The position numbers were made by a program, and so were the translations under genes. Below the pieces are notes generated by a model that saw only the letters and a program-made list of their open reading frames with translations, was not told where the DNA came from and ran no database searches. Shown in pieces: positions 11,701 through 27,070 of a stretch of DNA of 64,000 bases; position 1 is the first letter of the stretch, and each line of letters begins with the position of its first letter. Source of the stretch: Aristolochia californica (taxonomy: Eukaryota; Streptophyta; Magnoliopsida; Piperales; Aristolochiaceae); NCBI GenBank assembly GCA_029961685.1, contig JARWKL010000007.1:12485406-12549405 (forward strand), in the 5' to 3' direction.

Positions 11701-14700
11701 TACAAAGAAAGATGAAATATAGAAAGTAAAATAAAATATTGTAAAAAAAATGATGTATAGAAAGTAACATGAATTAAAGAAAGAAAGGTGAAAAATAAAA
11801 CGTAAAATGAAATACCGAAAGAAAGTTTAAATATAGAAAGTAAAATGAAATTTAGAAAGAAAGATGACATATAGAAAGTAAAATAAAATATAAAAAGAAG
11901 GTTAAAATGAAGAAAGTAAAATGAAATATAGAATGAAATATGAAATATAGAAAGTAAAAAGAAATATATAAAGAAAGGTGAAATGTAGAAAGTAAAATGT
12001 AATATAGAAAGAAAAATGAAATAAAAAAATAAAATATTGAAAGAAAAAGGAAAGATGGAAAGAAAGATGAATTATAGAAATAAAAATGAAATATAGAAAG
12101 AAGTTGAAATATAGAAAGTAAAATGAAAAATAGAAAGTAAGATGAAAAATAGAAAGTAAAATAAAATATAGAAAGAAAGATGAAATATAGAAACTAAAAT
12201 GAAATACAGAAAGAAAGATTAAATATAGAAAGTAAAATGAAATTTAGAAAGAAAGATGACATATAGAAAGTAAAATAAAATATAGAAAGAAGGTTAAAAT
12301 AAAGAAAGTAAAATGAAATATAGAATGAAATATGAAATATAGAAAGTAAAATGAAATATCTAAAGAAAAATGAAATGTAGAAAGTAAAATGTAATATAGA
12401 AAGAAAGATAAAAAAAAAAATATGGAAAAAAAGATGAATTATAGAAAGCAAAATGAAATATAAAAAGAAGTTGAAATATTGAAAGTGAAATGAAAAATAG
12501 AAAGTAAGATGAAAAATAGAAAGTAAAATAAAATATAGAAAGAAAGATGAAATATAGAAATTAAAAAGAAATATAGAAAGAAAGATTAAATATAGAATGT
12601 AAAATGAAATTTAGAAAGAAGGATGACATATATAAAGTAAAATAAAATATAGAAAGAAGGTTAAAATAAAGAAAGTAAAATGAAATATAGAATGAAATAT
12701 GAAATATAGAAAGTAAAATGAAATATAGAAAGAAAGAAGAAATAAAAATAAAATAAAATGAAATATTGAACAAAAAAGGAAAAATGGAAAGAAAGATAAA
12801 ATATAGAAAGAAAGCTGAATTATAGAAAGTAAAATGAAATGTAGAAAGAAGATGAAATATAGAAAGTAAAATGAAAAATACAAGGTAAGATAAAATATAG
12901 AAAGTGAGATGAAATATAGAAAGTAAAATAAAATAAAGAAAGAAAGATGAATTATAAAAAGTAAAATGAAATACAGAAAGAATGATGAAGTATAGAAAGG
13001 AAAATAAAATATAGAATGCAAAATAAAATATAGTAAGAAAAACGATATATAGAAAGTAACATGAAATAAAGAAAGAAAGATGAAATATAGAAACTAAAAT
13101 GAAATATAGAAAGAAAGATGAAGTATAGAAAGTGAAATGAAATATAGAAAGAAAGATGAAATAGAGAAAGTAAAATGAAATATAGAAAGAAAGATGAAAT
13201 ATAAAAAGTAAAATAAAATTTATAAAGAAAGATGAAATATAGAAAGTAAAATAAAATATAGTAAAAAAAATGATGTATAGAAAGTAACATGAATTAAAGA
13301 AAGAAAGGTGAAAAATAAAACGTAAAATAAAATATAAAAAGAAGGTTAAAATAAATAAAGTAAAATGAAATATAGAAAGAAATATGAAACATAGAAAGTA
13401 AAAAGAAATATATAAAGAAAGATGAAATATAGAAAGTAAAATGTAATATAGAAAGAAATATGAAATAAAAAATGAAATATTGAAAGAAAAAGGAAATATG
13501 GAAAGAAAGATGAATTATAGAAAGGAAAATGAAATATAGAAAGAATTTGAAAATAGAAAGTAAGATGACATATAGAAAGTGAGATGAAATACAGAAAGTA
13601 AAATAAAATAAAGAAAGAAAGATGAAACATAGAAAGTAAAATGAAATACAGAAAGAATGATGAAGTATAGAAAGTAAAATAAAATATAGAATGTAACATG
13701 AAATATAGTAAGAGAAACGATATATAGAAAGTAACATGAAATGAAGAAAGAAAGATGAAATATAGAAACTAAAATGAAATATAGAAAGAAAGATGAAATA
13801 TAGAAAGCGAAATGAAATAAAGAAAGAAAGATGAAATATAGAAAGTAAAATGAAATATAGAAAGAAAGATGAAATATAAAAAGTAAAATGAAATTTATAA
13901 AGAAGATGAAATATAGAAAGTAAAATAAAATATAGTAAAAAAAATGATGTATAGAAAGTAACATGAAATAAAGAAAGAAAGATGAAATATAGAAAGAAAG
14001 ATGAAATATAGAAAGAAAGATGAAATAGAGAAAGTAAAATGAAATATAGAAAGAAAGATGAAATATAAAAAGTAAAATGAAATTTATAAAGAAAGATGAA
14101 ATATAGAAAGTAAAATAAAATATAGTAAAAAAATGATGTATAGAAAGTAACATGAATTAATGAAAGAAAGATGAAAAATAGAAAGTAAAATGAAATATAG
14201 AAAGAAGGTTCAAATAAAGAAACTAAAATGAAATATAGAAAGAAAGATGAAATATAGAAAGTGAAATAAAATATAGAAAGAAAGATGAAATATAGAAAGT
14301 AAAATGAAATATAGGAAGAAAGATGAAATATAAAAGTAGAATGAAATTTATAAAGAAAGATGAAATATAAAAGTAAAATAAAATTTATAAAGAAAGATGA
14401 AATATAGAAAGTAAAATAAAATATAGTAAAAAAAATGATGTATAGAAAGTAACATGAATTAAAGAATGAAAGGTGAAAAATAAAACGTAAAATGAAATAT
14501 AAAAAGAAGGTTAAAATAAAGAGAGTAAAATGAAATATAGAAAGAAATATGAAACATAGAAAGTAAACAGAAATATATAATGAAAGATGAAATATAGAAA
14601 GTAAAATGTAATATAGAAAGAAAAATGAAATTAAAAAAAGTGAAATATTGAAAGAAAGATGAATTATAGAAAGGAAAATGAAATATAGAAGGAAGTTGAA

Positions 14701-14798
14701 ATATAAAAAGAAAAATGAAAAATAGAAAGTAAAGATGAAAAATAGAAAGAAAAATAAAATATAGAAAGAAAGATGAAATATAGAAAGTAAAATGACAT
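8716..14798 (+). repeat. About 3.0 kb family 2 cassette, two tandem copies
   Basis: The accgaaagaaagttt marker at 8716, 11814 and 14799 frames two copies of 3098 and 2985 bp. The aaggtaagat marker lies 987 bp into copy 1 (9703) and 1069 bp into copy 2 (12883). In copy 1 it recurs at 10204 because of a 501-bp duplication. The stretches near 10290-11050 and 12950-13740 are near-identical at an offset of about 2.66-2.69 kb. Internal gains and losses of monomers account for the changing offset. Confidence 0.7.
9465..10466 (+). repeat. 501-bp tandem duplication
   Basis: Two adjacent near-identical copies, about 9465-9965 and 9966-10466, share a constant 501-bp offset. Markers include aaggtaagat (9703 and 10204), the gattaaagatag monomer and the aacgatatatag monomer. 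The differences I can see are single bases, such as aatcaataat against aatgaataat and atgacatac against atgaaatac. The high identity suggests a recent event. Edges are accurate only to within about one monomer. Confidence 0.8.
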
Positions 14799-17700
14799 AC
14801 CGAAAGAAAGTTTAAATATAGAAAGTCAAATGAAATTTAGAAAGAAAGATGAAATATAGAAAGTAAAATAAAATATAAAAAGAAGGTTAAAATAAAGAAA
14901 GTAAAATGAAATATAGAATGAAATATGAAATAGAGAAAGTAAAAAGAAATATATAAAGAAAGATGAAATGTAGAAAGTAAAATGTAATATAGAAAGAAAG
15001 ATGAAATAAAAAAAATAAAATATTGAAAAAAAGGAAATATGGAAAGAAAGATGAATTACAGAAAGAAAGATGAATTATAGAAAGTAAAATGAAATATAGA
15101 AAGAAGTTGAAATATAGAAAGTAAAATGAAAAATAGAAAGTAAAATAAAATATAGAAAGAAAGATGAAATATAAAAAGTAAAATGAAATACAGAAAGAAA
15201 GATTAAATATAGAAAGTAAAATGAAATTTATAAAGAAAGATGAAATATAGAAAGTGAAATAAAATAAAGAAAGAAAGATGAAATATAGAAAGTAAAATGA
15301 AATACAGAAAGAATGTTGAAGTATAGAAAGTAAAATAAAATATAGTAAGAAAAATGATATATAGAAAGAAAGATGAAATATAGAAACTAAAATGAAATAT
15401 AGAAAGTGATATGAAATATAGAAAGAAAGATGAAATATAGAAAGTAAAATGAAATATAGAAAGAAAGATGAAATATAAAAAGTAAAATAAAATTTATAAA
15501 GAAAGATGAAATATAGAAAGTAAAATAAAATATAGTAAAAAAAATGATGTATAGAAAGTAACGTGAATTAAATAAAGAAAGATGAAAAATAGAAAGTAAA
15601 ATGAAATATAGAAAGAAATATGAAACATAGAAAGTTAAATGAAATATAGAAAGTAAAAAGAAATATATAAAGACATATGAAATATAGAAAGTGAAATGTA
15701 ATATAAAAAGAAAGATGAAATAAAAAAAATGAAATATGGAAAGAAAGATGAATTATAGAAAGAAAGATGACTTATAGAAAGGAAAATGAAATATAGAAAG
15801 AAGTTGAAATATAGAAAGTAAAATGAAAAATAGAAAGTAAGATGAAAAATAGAAAGTAAAATAAAATATAGAAAGAAAGATGAAATATAGAAAGTAAAAT
15901 AAAATACAGAAAGAAAAATTAAATATAGAAAGTAAAATGAAATTTATAAAGAAAGATGAAATTTAGAAAGTAAAATAAAATATAGAAAGAAGGTTAAAAT
16001 AAAGAAAGTAAAATGAAATATAGAAAGTGTAATGAAATATAGAAAGTAAAATGAAATATATAAAGAAAGATGAAATGAAAAATTGAAATATTGAATGAAA
16101 ATGGAAATATGGAAAGAAAGATAAACTATAGAAAGAAAGATGAATTATAGAAAGTAAAATGAAATATAAAAAGAAGTTGAAATATTGAAAGTAAAATGAA
16201 AAATAGAAAGTAAGATGAAAAACAGAAAGTAAAATAAAATATAGAAAGAAAGATGAAATATAGAAAGTAAAATGAAATACAGAAAGAAAGATTAAATATA
16301 GAAAGTAAAATGAAATTTAGAAAGAAAGGTGAAATATAGAAAGTAAAATAAAATATAGAAAGAAGGTTAAAATAAAGAAAGTAAAATCAAATATAGAATG
16401 AAATATGAAATATAGAAAGTAAAATGAAATATCTAAAGAAAGATGAAATATAGAAAGTAAAATGTAATGTAGAAAGAAAGAAGAAATAAAAATAAAATAA
16501 AATAAAATATTGAAAGAAAAAGGAAAAATGGAAAGAAATATAAAATATAGAAAGAAAGTTGAATTATAGAAAGTAAAATGAAATGTAGAAAGAAGATGAA
16601 ATATAGAAAGTAAAATGAAAAATAGAAGGTAAGATGAAAAATAGAAAGTAAGATGAAATATAGAAAGTGAGATGAAATATAGAAAGTAAAACGAAATAAA
16701 GAAAGAAGGATTAAATATAGGAAGTAAAATGAAATACAAAAAAAATGATGAAGTATAGAAAGTGAGATGAAATATAGAAAGTAAAATAAAATAAAGAAAG
16801 AAAGATGAAATATAGAAAGTAAAATGAAATACAGAAAAATGATGAAGTATAAAAAGTAAAGTAAAATATAGAATGTAAAATGAAATATAGTAAGAGAAAC
16901 GATATATAGAAAGTAACATAAAATAAAGAAAGAAAGATGAAATATAGAAAGAAAGATGAAATATAGAAAGTGAAATAAAATATAGAAAGAAAGATGAAAT
17001 ATAGAAAGTAAAATGAAATTTATAAAGAAAGATGAAAAATAGAAAGTAAAATAAAATATAGTAAAAAAATGATGTATAGAAAGTAACATGAATTAAAGAA
17101 AGAAAGATGAAAATTAGAAAGTAAAATGAAACATAGAAAGTAAAAAGAAATATATAAAGAAAGTTGAAATATAGAAAGTAAAATGTAATATAGAAAGAAA
17201 GATGAAATAAAAATAATAAAAAATGAAAGAAAAACGAAATATGGAAAGAAAGAGAAATTATAGAAAGAAAGATGAATTATAGAAAGGAAAATGAAATATA
17301 GAAAGAAGTTGAAATATAGAAAGTAAAATGAAAAATAGAAAGTAAGATGAAATATAAAAAGTAAAATGAAATTTTTAAAGAAAGAAGGTTCAAATAAAGA
17401 AACTAAAATGAAATATAGAAAGAAAGATGAAAAATAGAAAGTAAAATAAAATATAGAAAGAAAGATGAAATATAGAAAGTAAAATGAAATACAGAAAGAA
17501 AGATTAAATATAGAAAGTAAAATGAAATTTATAAAGAAAGATGAAATGTAGAAAGTAAAATAAAATATAGAAAGAAGGTTAAAATAAAGAAAGTAAAATG
17601 AAATATAGAATGAAATATGAAATATAGAAAGTAAAATGAAATATATAAAGAAAGATGAAATATAGAAAGTAACATGAAATTAAAAAAGAAAGATGAAATA

Positions 17701-19860
17701 TAGAAACTAAATTGAGATATAGAAAGAAGGTAAAATCAAATATAGAAAATGTAGAAAGAAAGATGTGAAATATAGAAAGTAAAATGTAAAACAGGAAGAA
17801 AGATTAAATAAAAAAGTGAAATATTGAGTGAAAATGGAAATATGGAAAGAAAGATGAATTATAGAAAGAAAGATGAATTATAGAAAGTAAAATGAAATAT
17901 AGAAAGTGCGAAGATATTTAGAAAGTTAAAGGAAATGTAGAAAGAAAGATGAAATATTGAAAGTAAAATATAAAACAGAAAGAAAGATGAAATAAAAAAA
18001 TGAAATATTGAATGAAATTGGAAATATGGAAACAAAGAAGAATTATAGAAAGAAAGATGAATTATAGAAAGTAAAATGAAATATAGAAAGTAGTTGAAAT
18101 ATCGAAAGTAAAATGAAAAATAGAAAGTAAGATGAAAAATAGAAAGTAAAATAAAATATAAAAAGAAAGATGAAGTATAGAAAGTAAAATGAAATACAGA
18201 AAGAAAGATTAAATTTAGAAAGTAAAATGAAATTTAGAAAAAAAGATGAAATATAGAAAGAAAAATAAAATATAGAAAGAAGTTAAAATAAAGAAAGTAA
18301 AATGAAATATAGAATGAAATATGAAATATAGAAAGTAAAATGAAATATCTAAAGAAAATGAAATATAGAAAGTAAAATGTAATATAGAAAGAAAGAACAA
18401 AATAAAATAAAAACATTGAAATATTGAAAGAAAAAGGGAAAATGGAAAGAAAGATAAAATATGGAAAGAAAGTTGAATTATTGAAAGTAAAATGAAATGT
18501 AGAAAGAAGATGAAATATAGAAAGTAAAATGAAAAATAGAAGGTAAGATGAAAAATAGAAAGTAAGATGAAATATAGAAAGTGAGATGAAATATAGAAAG
18601 TAAAATAAAATAAAGAAAGAAAGATGAAATATAGAAAGTAAAATTAAATACAGGAAGAATGATGAAGTATAGAAAGTAAAATAAAATATAGAATGTAAAA
18701 TGAAATGTAGTAAGAAAAACGATATATAGAAAGTGACATGAAATAAAGAAAGAAAGATGAAATATAGAAACTAAAATAAAATATAGAAAGAAAGATGAAA
18801 TATTGAAAGTGAAATGAAGTATAGAAAGAAAGTTGAAATATAGAAAGTAAAATGTAAAACAGAAAGAAAGATGAAATAAAAAAAATTAAATATTGAATGA
18901 AATTGGAAATATGGAAAGAAAGATGAATTATAGAAAGTAAAATGAAATATAGAAAGAAATTGAAATATCGAAAGTAAAATGAAAAATAGAAAGTAAGATG
19001 AAAAATAGAAAGTAAAATAAAATATAAAAATAAAGATGAAATATAGAAAGTAAAATGAAATACAGAAAGAAAGATTAAATTTAGAAAGTAAAATGAAATT
19101 TAGAAAGAAAGATGAAATATAGAAAGTAAAATAAAATATAGAAAGAAGGTTAAAATAAAGAAAGTAAAATGAAATATAGAATGAAATCTGAAATATAGAA
19201 AGTAAAATGAAATATCTAAAGAAATATGAAATATAGAAAGAAAGAACAAAAAAAATAAAACAAAAATTGAAATATTGAAAGAAAAAGGGAAAATGGAAAA
19301 AAAGATAAAATATGGAAAGAAAGATGAATTATTGAAAGTAAAATGAAATGTAGAAAGAAGATGAAATATAGAAAGTAAAATGAAAAATAGAAGGTAAGAT
19401 GAAAAATAGAAAGTAAGATGAAATATAGAAAGTGAGATGAAATATAGAAAGTAAAATAAAATAAAGAAAGAAAGATGAAATATAGAAAGTAAAATTAAAT
19501 ACAGAAAAAATGATTAATTATAAAAAGTAAAATAAAATATAGAATGTAAAATGAAATATAGTAAGAGAAATGATATATAGAACGTAACATGAAATAAAGA
19601 GAGAAAGATGAAACATAGAAACTAAAATGAAATATAGAAAGAAAGATGAAATATAGAAAGTGAAAGGAAATGTAGAAAGAAAGATGAAATATAGAAAGTA
19701 AAATGTAAAACAGAAAGAAAGATGAAATAAAAAAAAAGAAATATTGAATGAAATATTCAATATAGAAAGAAAGGTGAATTATAGAAAGTAAACTGAAACG
19801 TAGAAAGAAGATCAAATATAGAAAGTGAAATGAAATATAGAAAGAAAGATGAAATATAGA

Positions 19861-22800
19861 AAGTAAAGTGAAATATAGAAAGAAAGATGAAATATAAAAA
19901 GTAAAATAAAATTTATAAAGAAAGATGAAATATAGAAAGTAAAATAAAATATAGTAAAAAAAATGATGTATAGAAAGTAACATGAATTAAAGAAAGAATG
20001 GTGAAAAATAGAAAGTAAAATGAAATATAGAAAGAAGGATAAAATAAAGAAAGTAAAATGAAATATAGAAAGAAGGATAAAATAAAGAAAGTAAAATGAA
20101 ATATAGAAAGAAATATGAAACAAAGAAAGTAAAAAGAAATATATAAAGAAAGATGAAATATAGAAAATAAAATGTAATATAGAAAGAAAGATGAAATAAA
20201 AAAATGAAATATTGAAAGAAAAAGGAAATATGGAAAGAAAGATGAATTATAGAAAGGAAAATGAAATATAGAAAGAAGTTGAAATATAGAAAGTAAAATG
20301 AAAAAAAGAAAGTAAGATGAAAAATAGAAAGTAAAATAAAATATAAAAAGAAAGATGAAATATAGAAAGTAAAATAAAATACAGAAATAAAGATAAAATA
20401 TAGAAAATAAATAAAATTTAGAAAGAAAGATGTAATATAGAAAGTAAAACAAAATGTAGAAAGAAGGTTAAAATAAAGAAAGTAAAATGAAATATAGAAT
20501 GAAATATGAAATATAGAAAGTAAAATGAAATATCTAAAGAAAGATTAAATATAGAAAGTAAAATGTAATATAGAAAGAAAGAAGAAATAAAAATAAAATA
20601 AAGTGAAATATTGTAAGAAAAAGGAAAATGCAAAGAAAGATAAAATATAGAAAGTAAAATAAATTGTAGAAAGAAGATGAAATATAGAAAAGAAAATGAA
20701 AAATAGAAGGTAAGATGAAAAATAGAAAGTAATATGAAATATAGAAAGTGAGATGAAATATAGAAAGTAAAATAAAATAAAGAAAGAAAGATGAAATATA
20801 GAAAGTAAAATTAAATACAGAAAGAATGATGAAGTATAGAAAGTAAAATAAAATATAGAATGTAAAATGAAATATAGTAAGAGAAACTATATATAGAAAG
20901 TAACATGAAATAAAGAAAGGAAGATGAAATATAGAAACTAAAATAAAATATAGAAAGAAAGATGAAATATAGAAAGTGAAATGAAATATAGAAAGAGAGA
21001 TAAAATATAGAAAGTAAAATGAAATAGAGAAAGAAAGATGAAATATAAAAAGTAAAATGAAAGTTATAAAGAAAGAAGAAATATAGAAAGTAAAATAAAA
21101 TATAGTTAAAAAAATGATGTATAGAAAGTAACATGAATTAAAGAAAGAAAGATGAAAAATAGAAAGTTAAATGAAAGATAGAAAGAAGGTTAAAATAAAG
21201 AAAGTAAAATGAAATATAGAAAGAAATATGAAACAAAGAAAGTAAAAAAGAAATATATAAAGAAAGATGAAATATAGAAAGAAGTTGAAATATAGAAAGT
21301 AAAATGAAAAATAGAAAGTAAGATGAAATATAAAAAGTAAAACGAAATACAGAAAGAAAGATTAAATATAGAATGTAAAATGAAATTTAGAAAGAAAGAT
21401 GAACTATAGAAAGTAAAATAAAATATAGAAAGAACGTAAAAAAAAAGAAAGTAAAATGAAATATAGAATGAAATATGAAATAAAGAAAGTAAAATGTAAA
21501 ATAGAAAGAAAGATGAAATAAAAAAATGAAATATTGAATGAAAATGGAAATATGGAAAGAAATATGAATTATAGAAAGAAAGATGAATTATAGAAAGTAA
21601 AATGAAATATAGAAAGAAGTTGAAATATAGAAAGTAAAATGAAAAATTGAAAGTAAGATGAAAAATAGAAAGTAAAATAAAATATAAAAAGAAAGATGAA
21701 ATAAAGAAAGTAAAATGAAATACAAAAAGAAAGATTAAATATAGAAAGTAAAATGAAATTTAGAAAGAAAGGTGAAATATAGAAAGTAAAATAAAATATA
21801 GAAAGAAAGTTAAAATAAATAAAGTAAAATGAAATATAGAAAGAAGTTGAAATATAGAAAGTAAAATGAAATATAGAAAGTAAAATAAAATATAAAAAGA
21901 AAGATGAAATATAGAAAGTAAAATGAAATACAGAAAGAAAGATTAAATATAGAAAGTAAAATGAAATTTAGAAAGAAAGATGAAATATAGAAAGTAAAAT
22001 AAAATATAGAAAGAAGGTTAAAATAAAGAAAGTAAAATGAAGTATAGAATGAAATATGAAATGTAGAAAGTAAAACGAAAGATCTAAGAAAGATGAAATA
22101 CAGAAAGTAAAATGTAATATAGAAAGAAAGAAGAAATAAAAACTAAAATAAAATGAACTATTGAAAGAAAATGGAAAAATGGAAAGAAAGATAAAATATA
22201 GAAAGAAAGTCGAATTATAGAAAGTAAAATGAAATGTAGAAAGAAGATGAATTATAGAAAGTAAAATGAAAAATAGAAGGTAAGATGAAAAATAGAAAGT
22301 AAGATGAAATATAGAAAGTTAGATGAAATATAGAAAGTAAAATAAAATAAAGAAAGAAAGATGAAATATAGAAAGTGAGATGAAATATAGAAAGTAAAAT
22401 AAAATAAAGAAAGAAAGACGAAATATAGAAAGTAAAATGAAATACTGAAAGAATGATGAAGTATAGAAAGTAAAATGAAATATAGTAAGAAAAACGATAC
22501 ATAGAAAGTAACATGAAATAAAGAAAGAAAGATGAAATATAGAAAGAAAGATGAAATATAGAAAGTGAAATGAAATATAGAAAGAAAGATGAAATATAGA
22601 AAGTGAAATGAAATATAGAAAGAAAGATGAAATATAAACTGTAAAATGAAATTTATTAAGAAAGATGAAATATAGAAAGTAAAATAAAATATAGTAAAAA
22701 AATGATGTATAGAAAGTAACATGAATTAAAGAAAGAAAGATGAAGAATAGAAAGTAAAATGAAATATAGAAAGAAGGTTAAAATAAAGAAATTAAAATGA

Positions 22801-23484
22801 AATATAGAAAGAAATATGAAACATAGAAAGTAAAAAGAAATATATAAAGAAAGATGAAATATAGAAAGTAAAATGTAATATAGAAAGAAAGTTGAAATAA
22901 AAAATAAAATATTGAAAGAAAAAGGAAATATGGAAAGAAAGATGAATTATAGAAAGAAAGATGAATTATAGAAAGGAAAATGAAATATAGAAAGAAGTTG
23001 AAATATAGAAAGTAAAATGAAAAATAGAAAGTAAGATGTAAAATGAAATATAGAAAGTAAAATGAAATTTAGAAAGAAAGATGAAATATAGAAAGTAAAA
23101 TAAAATATAGAAAGAAGGTTAAAATAAAGAAAGTAAAATGAAATGTAGAATGAAATATCAATTATAGAAAGTTAAAGGAAATGTAGAAAGAAAGATGAAA
23201 TATAGAAAGTAAAAGGAAATATAGAAAGAAAGATGAAATAAAAAAATAAAATATTGAATGAAAATGGAAATATGGAAAGAAAGATGAATTATAGAAATGA
23301 AAATGAAATGTAGAAAGAAGTTGAAATATAGAAAGTAAAATGAAAAATAGAAAGTAACATGAAAAATAGAAAGTAACATGAAAAATAGAAAGTAAGATGA
23401 AATATAGAAATTAATATGAAATACAGAAAGAAAGATTAAATATAGAAAGTAAAATAAAATTTAGAAAGAAAGATGAAATATAGA
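19861..23484 (+). repeat. 3.6 kb higher-order repeat, copy A (3624 bp)
   Basis: This copy is 38 bp longer than copy B. The excess is one extra 38-bp dimer carrying the gaaggataaaataaag variant, duplicated in tandem near 20035 and 20073. Once this dimer is allowed for, the offset to copy B is a constant 3586 bp across all checked markers, for example 22277 to 25863. Confidence 0.87.
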
Positions 23485-26400
23485 AAGTAAAGTGAAATAT
23501 AGAAAGAAAGATGAAATATAAAAAGTAAAATGAAATTTATAAAGAAAAATGAAATATAGAAAGTAAAATAAAATATAGTAAAAAAAATGATGTATAGAAA
23601 GTAACATGAATTAAAGAAAGAATGGTGAAAAATAGAAAGTAAAATGAAATATAGAAAGAAGGATAAAATAAAGAAAGTAAAATGAAATATAGAAAGAAAT
23701 ATGAAACAAAGAAAGTAAAAAGAAATATATAAAGAAAGATGAAATATAGAAAATAAAATGTAATATAGAAAGAAAGATGAAATAAAAAAATGAAATATTG
23801 AAAGAAAAAGGAAATATGGAAAGAAAGATGAATTATAGAAAGGAAAATGAAATATAGAAAGAAGTTGAAATATAGAAAGTAAAATGAAAAAAAGAAAGTA
23901 AGATGAAAAATAGAAAGTAAAATAAAATATAAAAAGAAAGATGAAATATAGAAAGTAAAATAAAATACAGAAATAAAGATAAAATATAGAAAATAAATAA
24001 AATTTAGAAAGAAAGATGTAATATAGAAAGTAAAACAAAATGTAGAAAGAAGGTTAAAATAAAGAAAGTAAAATGAAATATAGAATGAAATATGAAATAT
24101 AGAAAGTAAAATGAAATATCTAAAGAAAGATTAAATATAGAAAGTAAAATGTAATATAGAAAGAAAGAAGAAATAAAAATAAAATAAAGTGAAATATTGT
24201 AAGAAAAAGGAAAATGCAAAGAAAGATAAAATATAGAAAGTAAAATAAATTGTAGAAAGAAGATGAAATATAGAAAAGAAAATGAAAAATAGAAGGTAAG
24301 ATGAAAAATAGAAAGTAATATGAAATATAGAAAGTGAGATGAAATATAGAAAGTAAAATAAAATAAAGAAAGAAAGATGAAATATAGAAAGTAAAATGAA
24401 ATACAGAAAGAATGATGAAGTATAGAAAGTAAAATAAAATATAGAATGTAAAATGAAATATAGTAAGAGAAACTATATATAGAAAGTAACATGAAATAAA
24501 GAAAGGAAGATGAAATATAGAAACTAAAATAAAATATAGAAAGAAAGATGAAATATAAAAAGTGAAATGAAATATAGAAAGAGAGATAAAATATAGAAAG
24601 TAAAATGAAATAGAGAAAGAAAGATGAAATATAAAAAGTAAAATGAAAGTTATAAAGAAAGAAGAAATATAGAAAGTAAAATAAAATATAGTTAAAAAAA
24701 TGATGTATAGAAAGTAACATGAATTAAAGAAAGAAAGATGAAAAATAGAAAGTTAGATGAAAGATAGAAAGAAGGTTAAAATAAAGAAAGTAAAATGAAA
24801 TATAGAAAGAAATATGAAACAAAGAAAGTAAAAAAGAAATATATAAAGAAAGATGAAATATAGAAAGAAGTTGAAATATAGAAAGTAAAATGAAAAATAG
24901 AAAGTAAGATGAAATATAAAAAGTAAAACGAAATACAGAAAGAAAGATTAAATATAGAATGTAAAATGAAATTTAGAAAGAAAGATGAACTATAGAAAGT
25001 AAAATAAAATATAGAAAGAACGTAAAAAAAAAGAAAGTAAAATGAAATATAGAATGAAATATGAAATAAAGAAAGTAAAATGTAAAATAGAAAGAAAGAT
25101 GAAATAAAAAAATGAAATATTGAATGAAAATAGAAATATGGAAAGAAATATGAATTATAGAAAGAAAGATGAATTATAGAAAGTAAAATGAAATATAGAA
25201 AGAAGTTGAAATATAGAAAGTAAAATGAAAAATTGAAAGTAAGATGAAAAATAGAAAGTAAAATAAAATATAAAAAGAAAGATGAAATAAAGAAAGTAAA
25301 ATGAAATACAAAAAGAAAGATTAAATATAGAAAGTAAAATGAAATTTAGAAAGAAAGATGAAATATAGAAAGTAAAATAAAATATAGAAAGAAGGTTAAA
25401 ATAAATAAAGTAAAATGAAATATAGAAAGAAGTTGAAATATAGAAAGTAAAATGAAATATAGAAAGTAAAATAAAATATAAAAAGAAAGATGAAATATAG
25501 AAAGTAAAATGAAATATAGAAAGAAAGATTAAATATAGAAAGTAAAATGAAATTTAGAAAGAAAGATGAAATATAGAAATTAAAATAAAATATAGAAAGA
25601 AGGTTAAAATAAAGAAAGTAAAATGAAGTATAGAATGAAATATGAAATGTAGAAAGTAAAATGAAATATCTAAAAAAGATGAAATACAGAAAGTAAAATG
25701 TAATATAGAAAGAAAGAAGAAATAAAAACTAAAATAAAATGAACTATTGAAAGAAAATGGAAAAATGGAAAGAAAGATAAAATATAGAAAGAAAGTCGAA
25801 TTATAGAAAGTAAAATGAAATGTAGAAAGAAGATGAATTATAGAAAGTAAAATGAAAAATAGAAGGTAAGATGAAAAATAGAAAGTAAGATGAAATATAG
25901 AAAGTTAGATGAAATATAGAAAGTAAAATAAAATAAAGAAAGAAAGATGAAATATAGAAAGTGAGATGAAATATAGAAAGTAAAATAAAATAAAGAAAGA
26001 AAGACGAAATATAGAAAGTAAAATGAAATACTGAAAGAATGATGAAGTATAGAAAGTAAAATGAAATATAGTAAGAAAAACGATACATAGAAAGTAACAT
26101 GAAATAAAGAAAGAAAGATGAAATATAGAAAGAAAGATGAAATATAGAAAGTGAAATGAAATATAGAAAGAAAGATGAAATATAGAAAGTAAAATGAAAT
26201 ATAGAAAGAAAGATGAAATATAAACCGTAAAATGAAATTTATTAAGAAAGATGAAATATAGAAAGTAAAATAAAATATAGTAAAAAAATGATGTATAGAA
26301 AGTAACATGAATTAAAGAAAGAAAGATGAAGAATAGAAAGTAAAATGAAATATAGAAAGAAGGTTAAAATAAAGAAAGTAAAATGAAATATAGAAAGAAA

Positions 26401-27070
26401 TATGAAACATAGAAAGTAAAAAGAAATATATAAAGAAAGATGAAATATAGAAAGTAAAATGTAATATAGAAAGAAAGTTGAAATAAAAAATGAAATATTG
26501 AAAGAAAAAGGAAATATGGAAAGAAAGATGAATTATAGAAAGAAAGATGAATTATAGAAAGGAAAATGAAATATAGAAAGAAGTTGAAATATAGAAAGTA
26601 AAATGAAAAATAGAAAGTAAGATGTAAAATGAAATATAGAAAGTAAAATGAAATTTAGAAAGAAAGATGAAATATAGAAAGTAAAATAAAATATAGAAAG
26701 AAGGTTAAAATAAAGAAAGTAAAATGAAATGTAGAATGAAATATCAATTATAGAAAGTTAAAGGAAATGTAGAAAGAAAGATGAAATATAGAAAGTAAAA
26801 GGAAATATAGAAATAAAGATGAAATAAAAAAATAAAATATTGAATGAAAACGGAAATATGGAAAGAAAGATGAATTATAGAAATGAAAATGAAATGTAGA
26901 AAGAAGTTGAAATATAGAAAGTAAAATGAAAAATAGAAAGTAACATGAAAAATAGAAAGTAACATGAAAAATAGAAAGTAAGATGAAATATAGAAATTAA
27001 TATGAAATACAGAAAGAAAGATTAAATATAGAAAGTAAAATAAAATTTAGAAAGAAAGATGAAATATAGA
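23485..27070 (+). repeat. 3.6 kb higher-order repeat, copy B (3586 bp)
   Basis: This full-length copy is nearly identical to copy A by eye, with only scattered substitutions. One example is the aaaaatgaaatatag variant near 23544, where copy A has aaagatg. A single dimer of gaaggataaaataaag is present, which is probably the ancestral state because copy C also has one. Confidence 0.87.

Larger units (their letters stand above)
7890..19841 (+). repeat. Family 2 satellite domain, left part
   Basis: Family 2 keeps the same 19-bp monomer but has its own variant set. These include tagtaaaaaaaatgatgtat, aaggtgaaaaataaaacg, ggaaatatggaaagaaag, atttagaaagaaag and aaggtaagatg. No family 1 marker appears. 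Within it, an accgaaagaaagttt variant at 8716, 11814 and 14799 gives a cassette period of about 3.0 kb. Beyond about 14.8 kb the order of variants becomes more irregular. I see no gene or non-satellite insertion in these 12 kb. Confidence 0.85.
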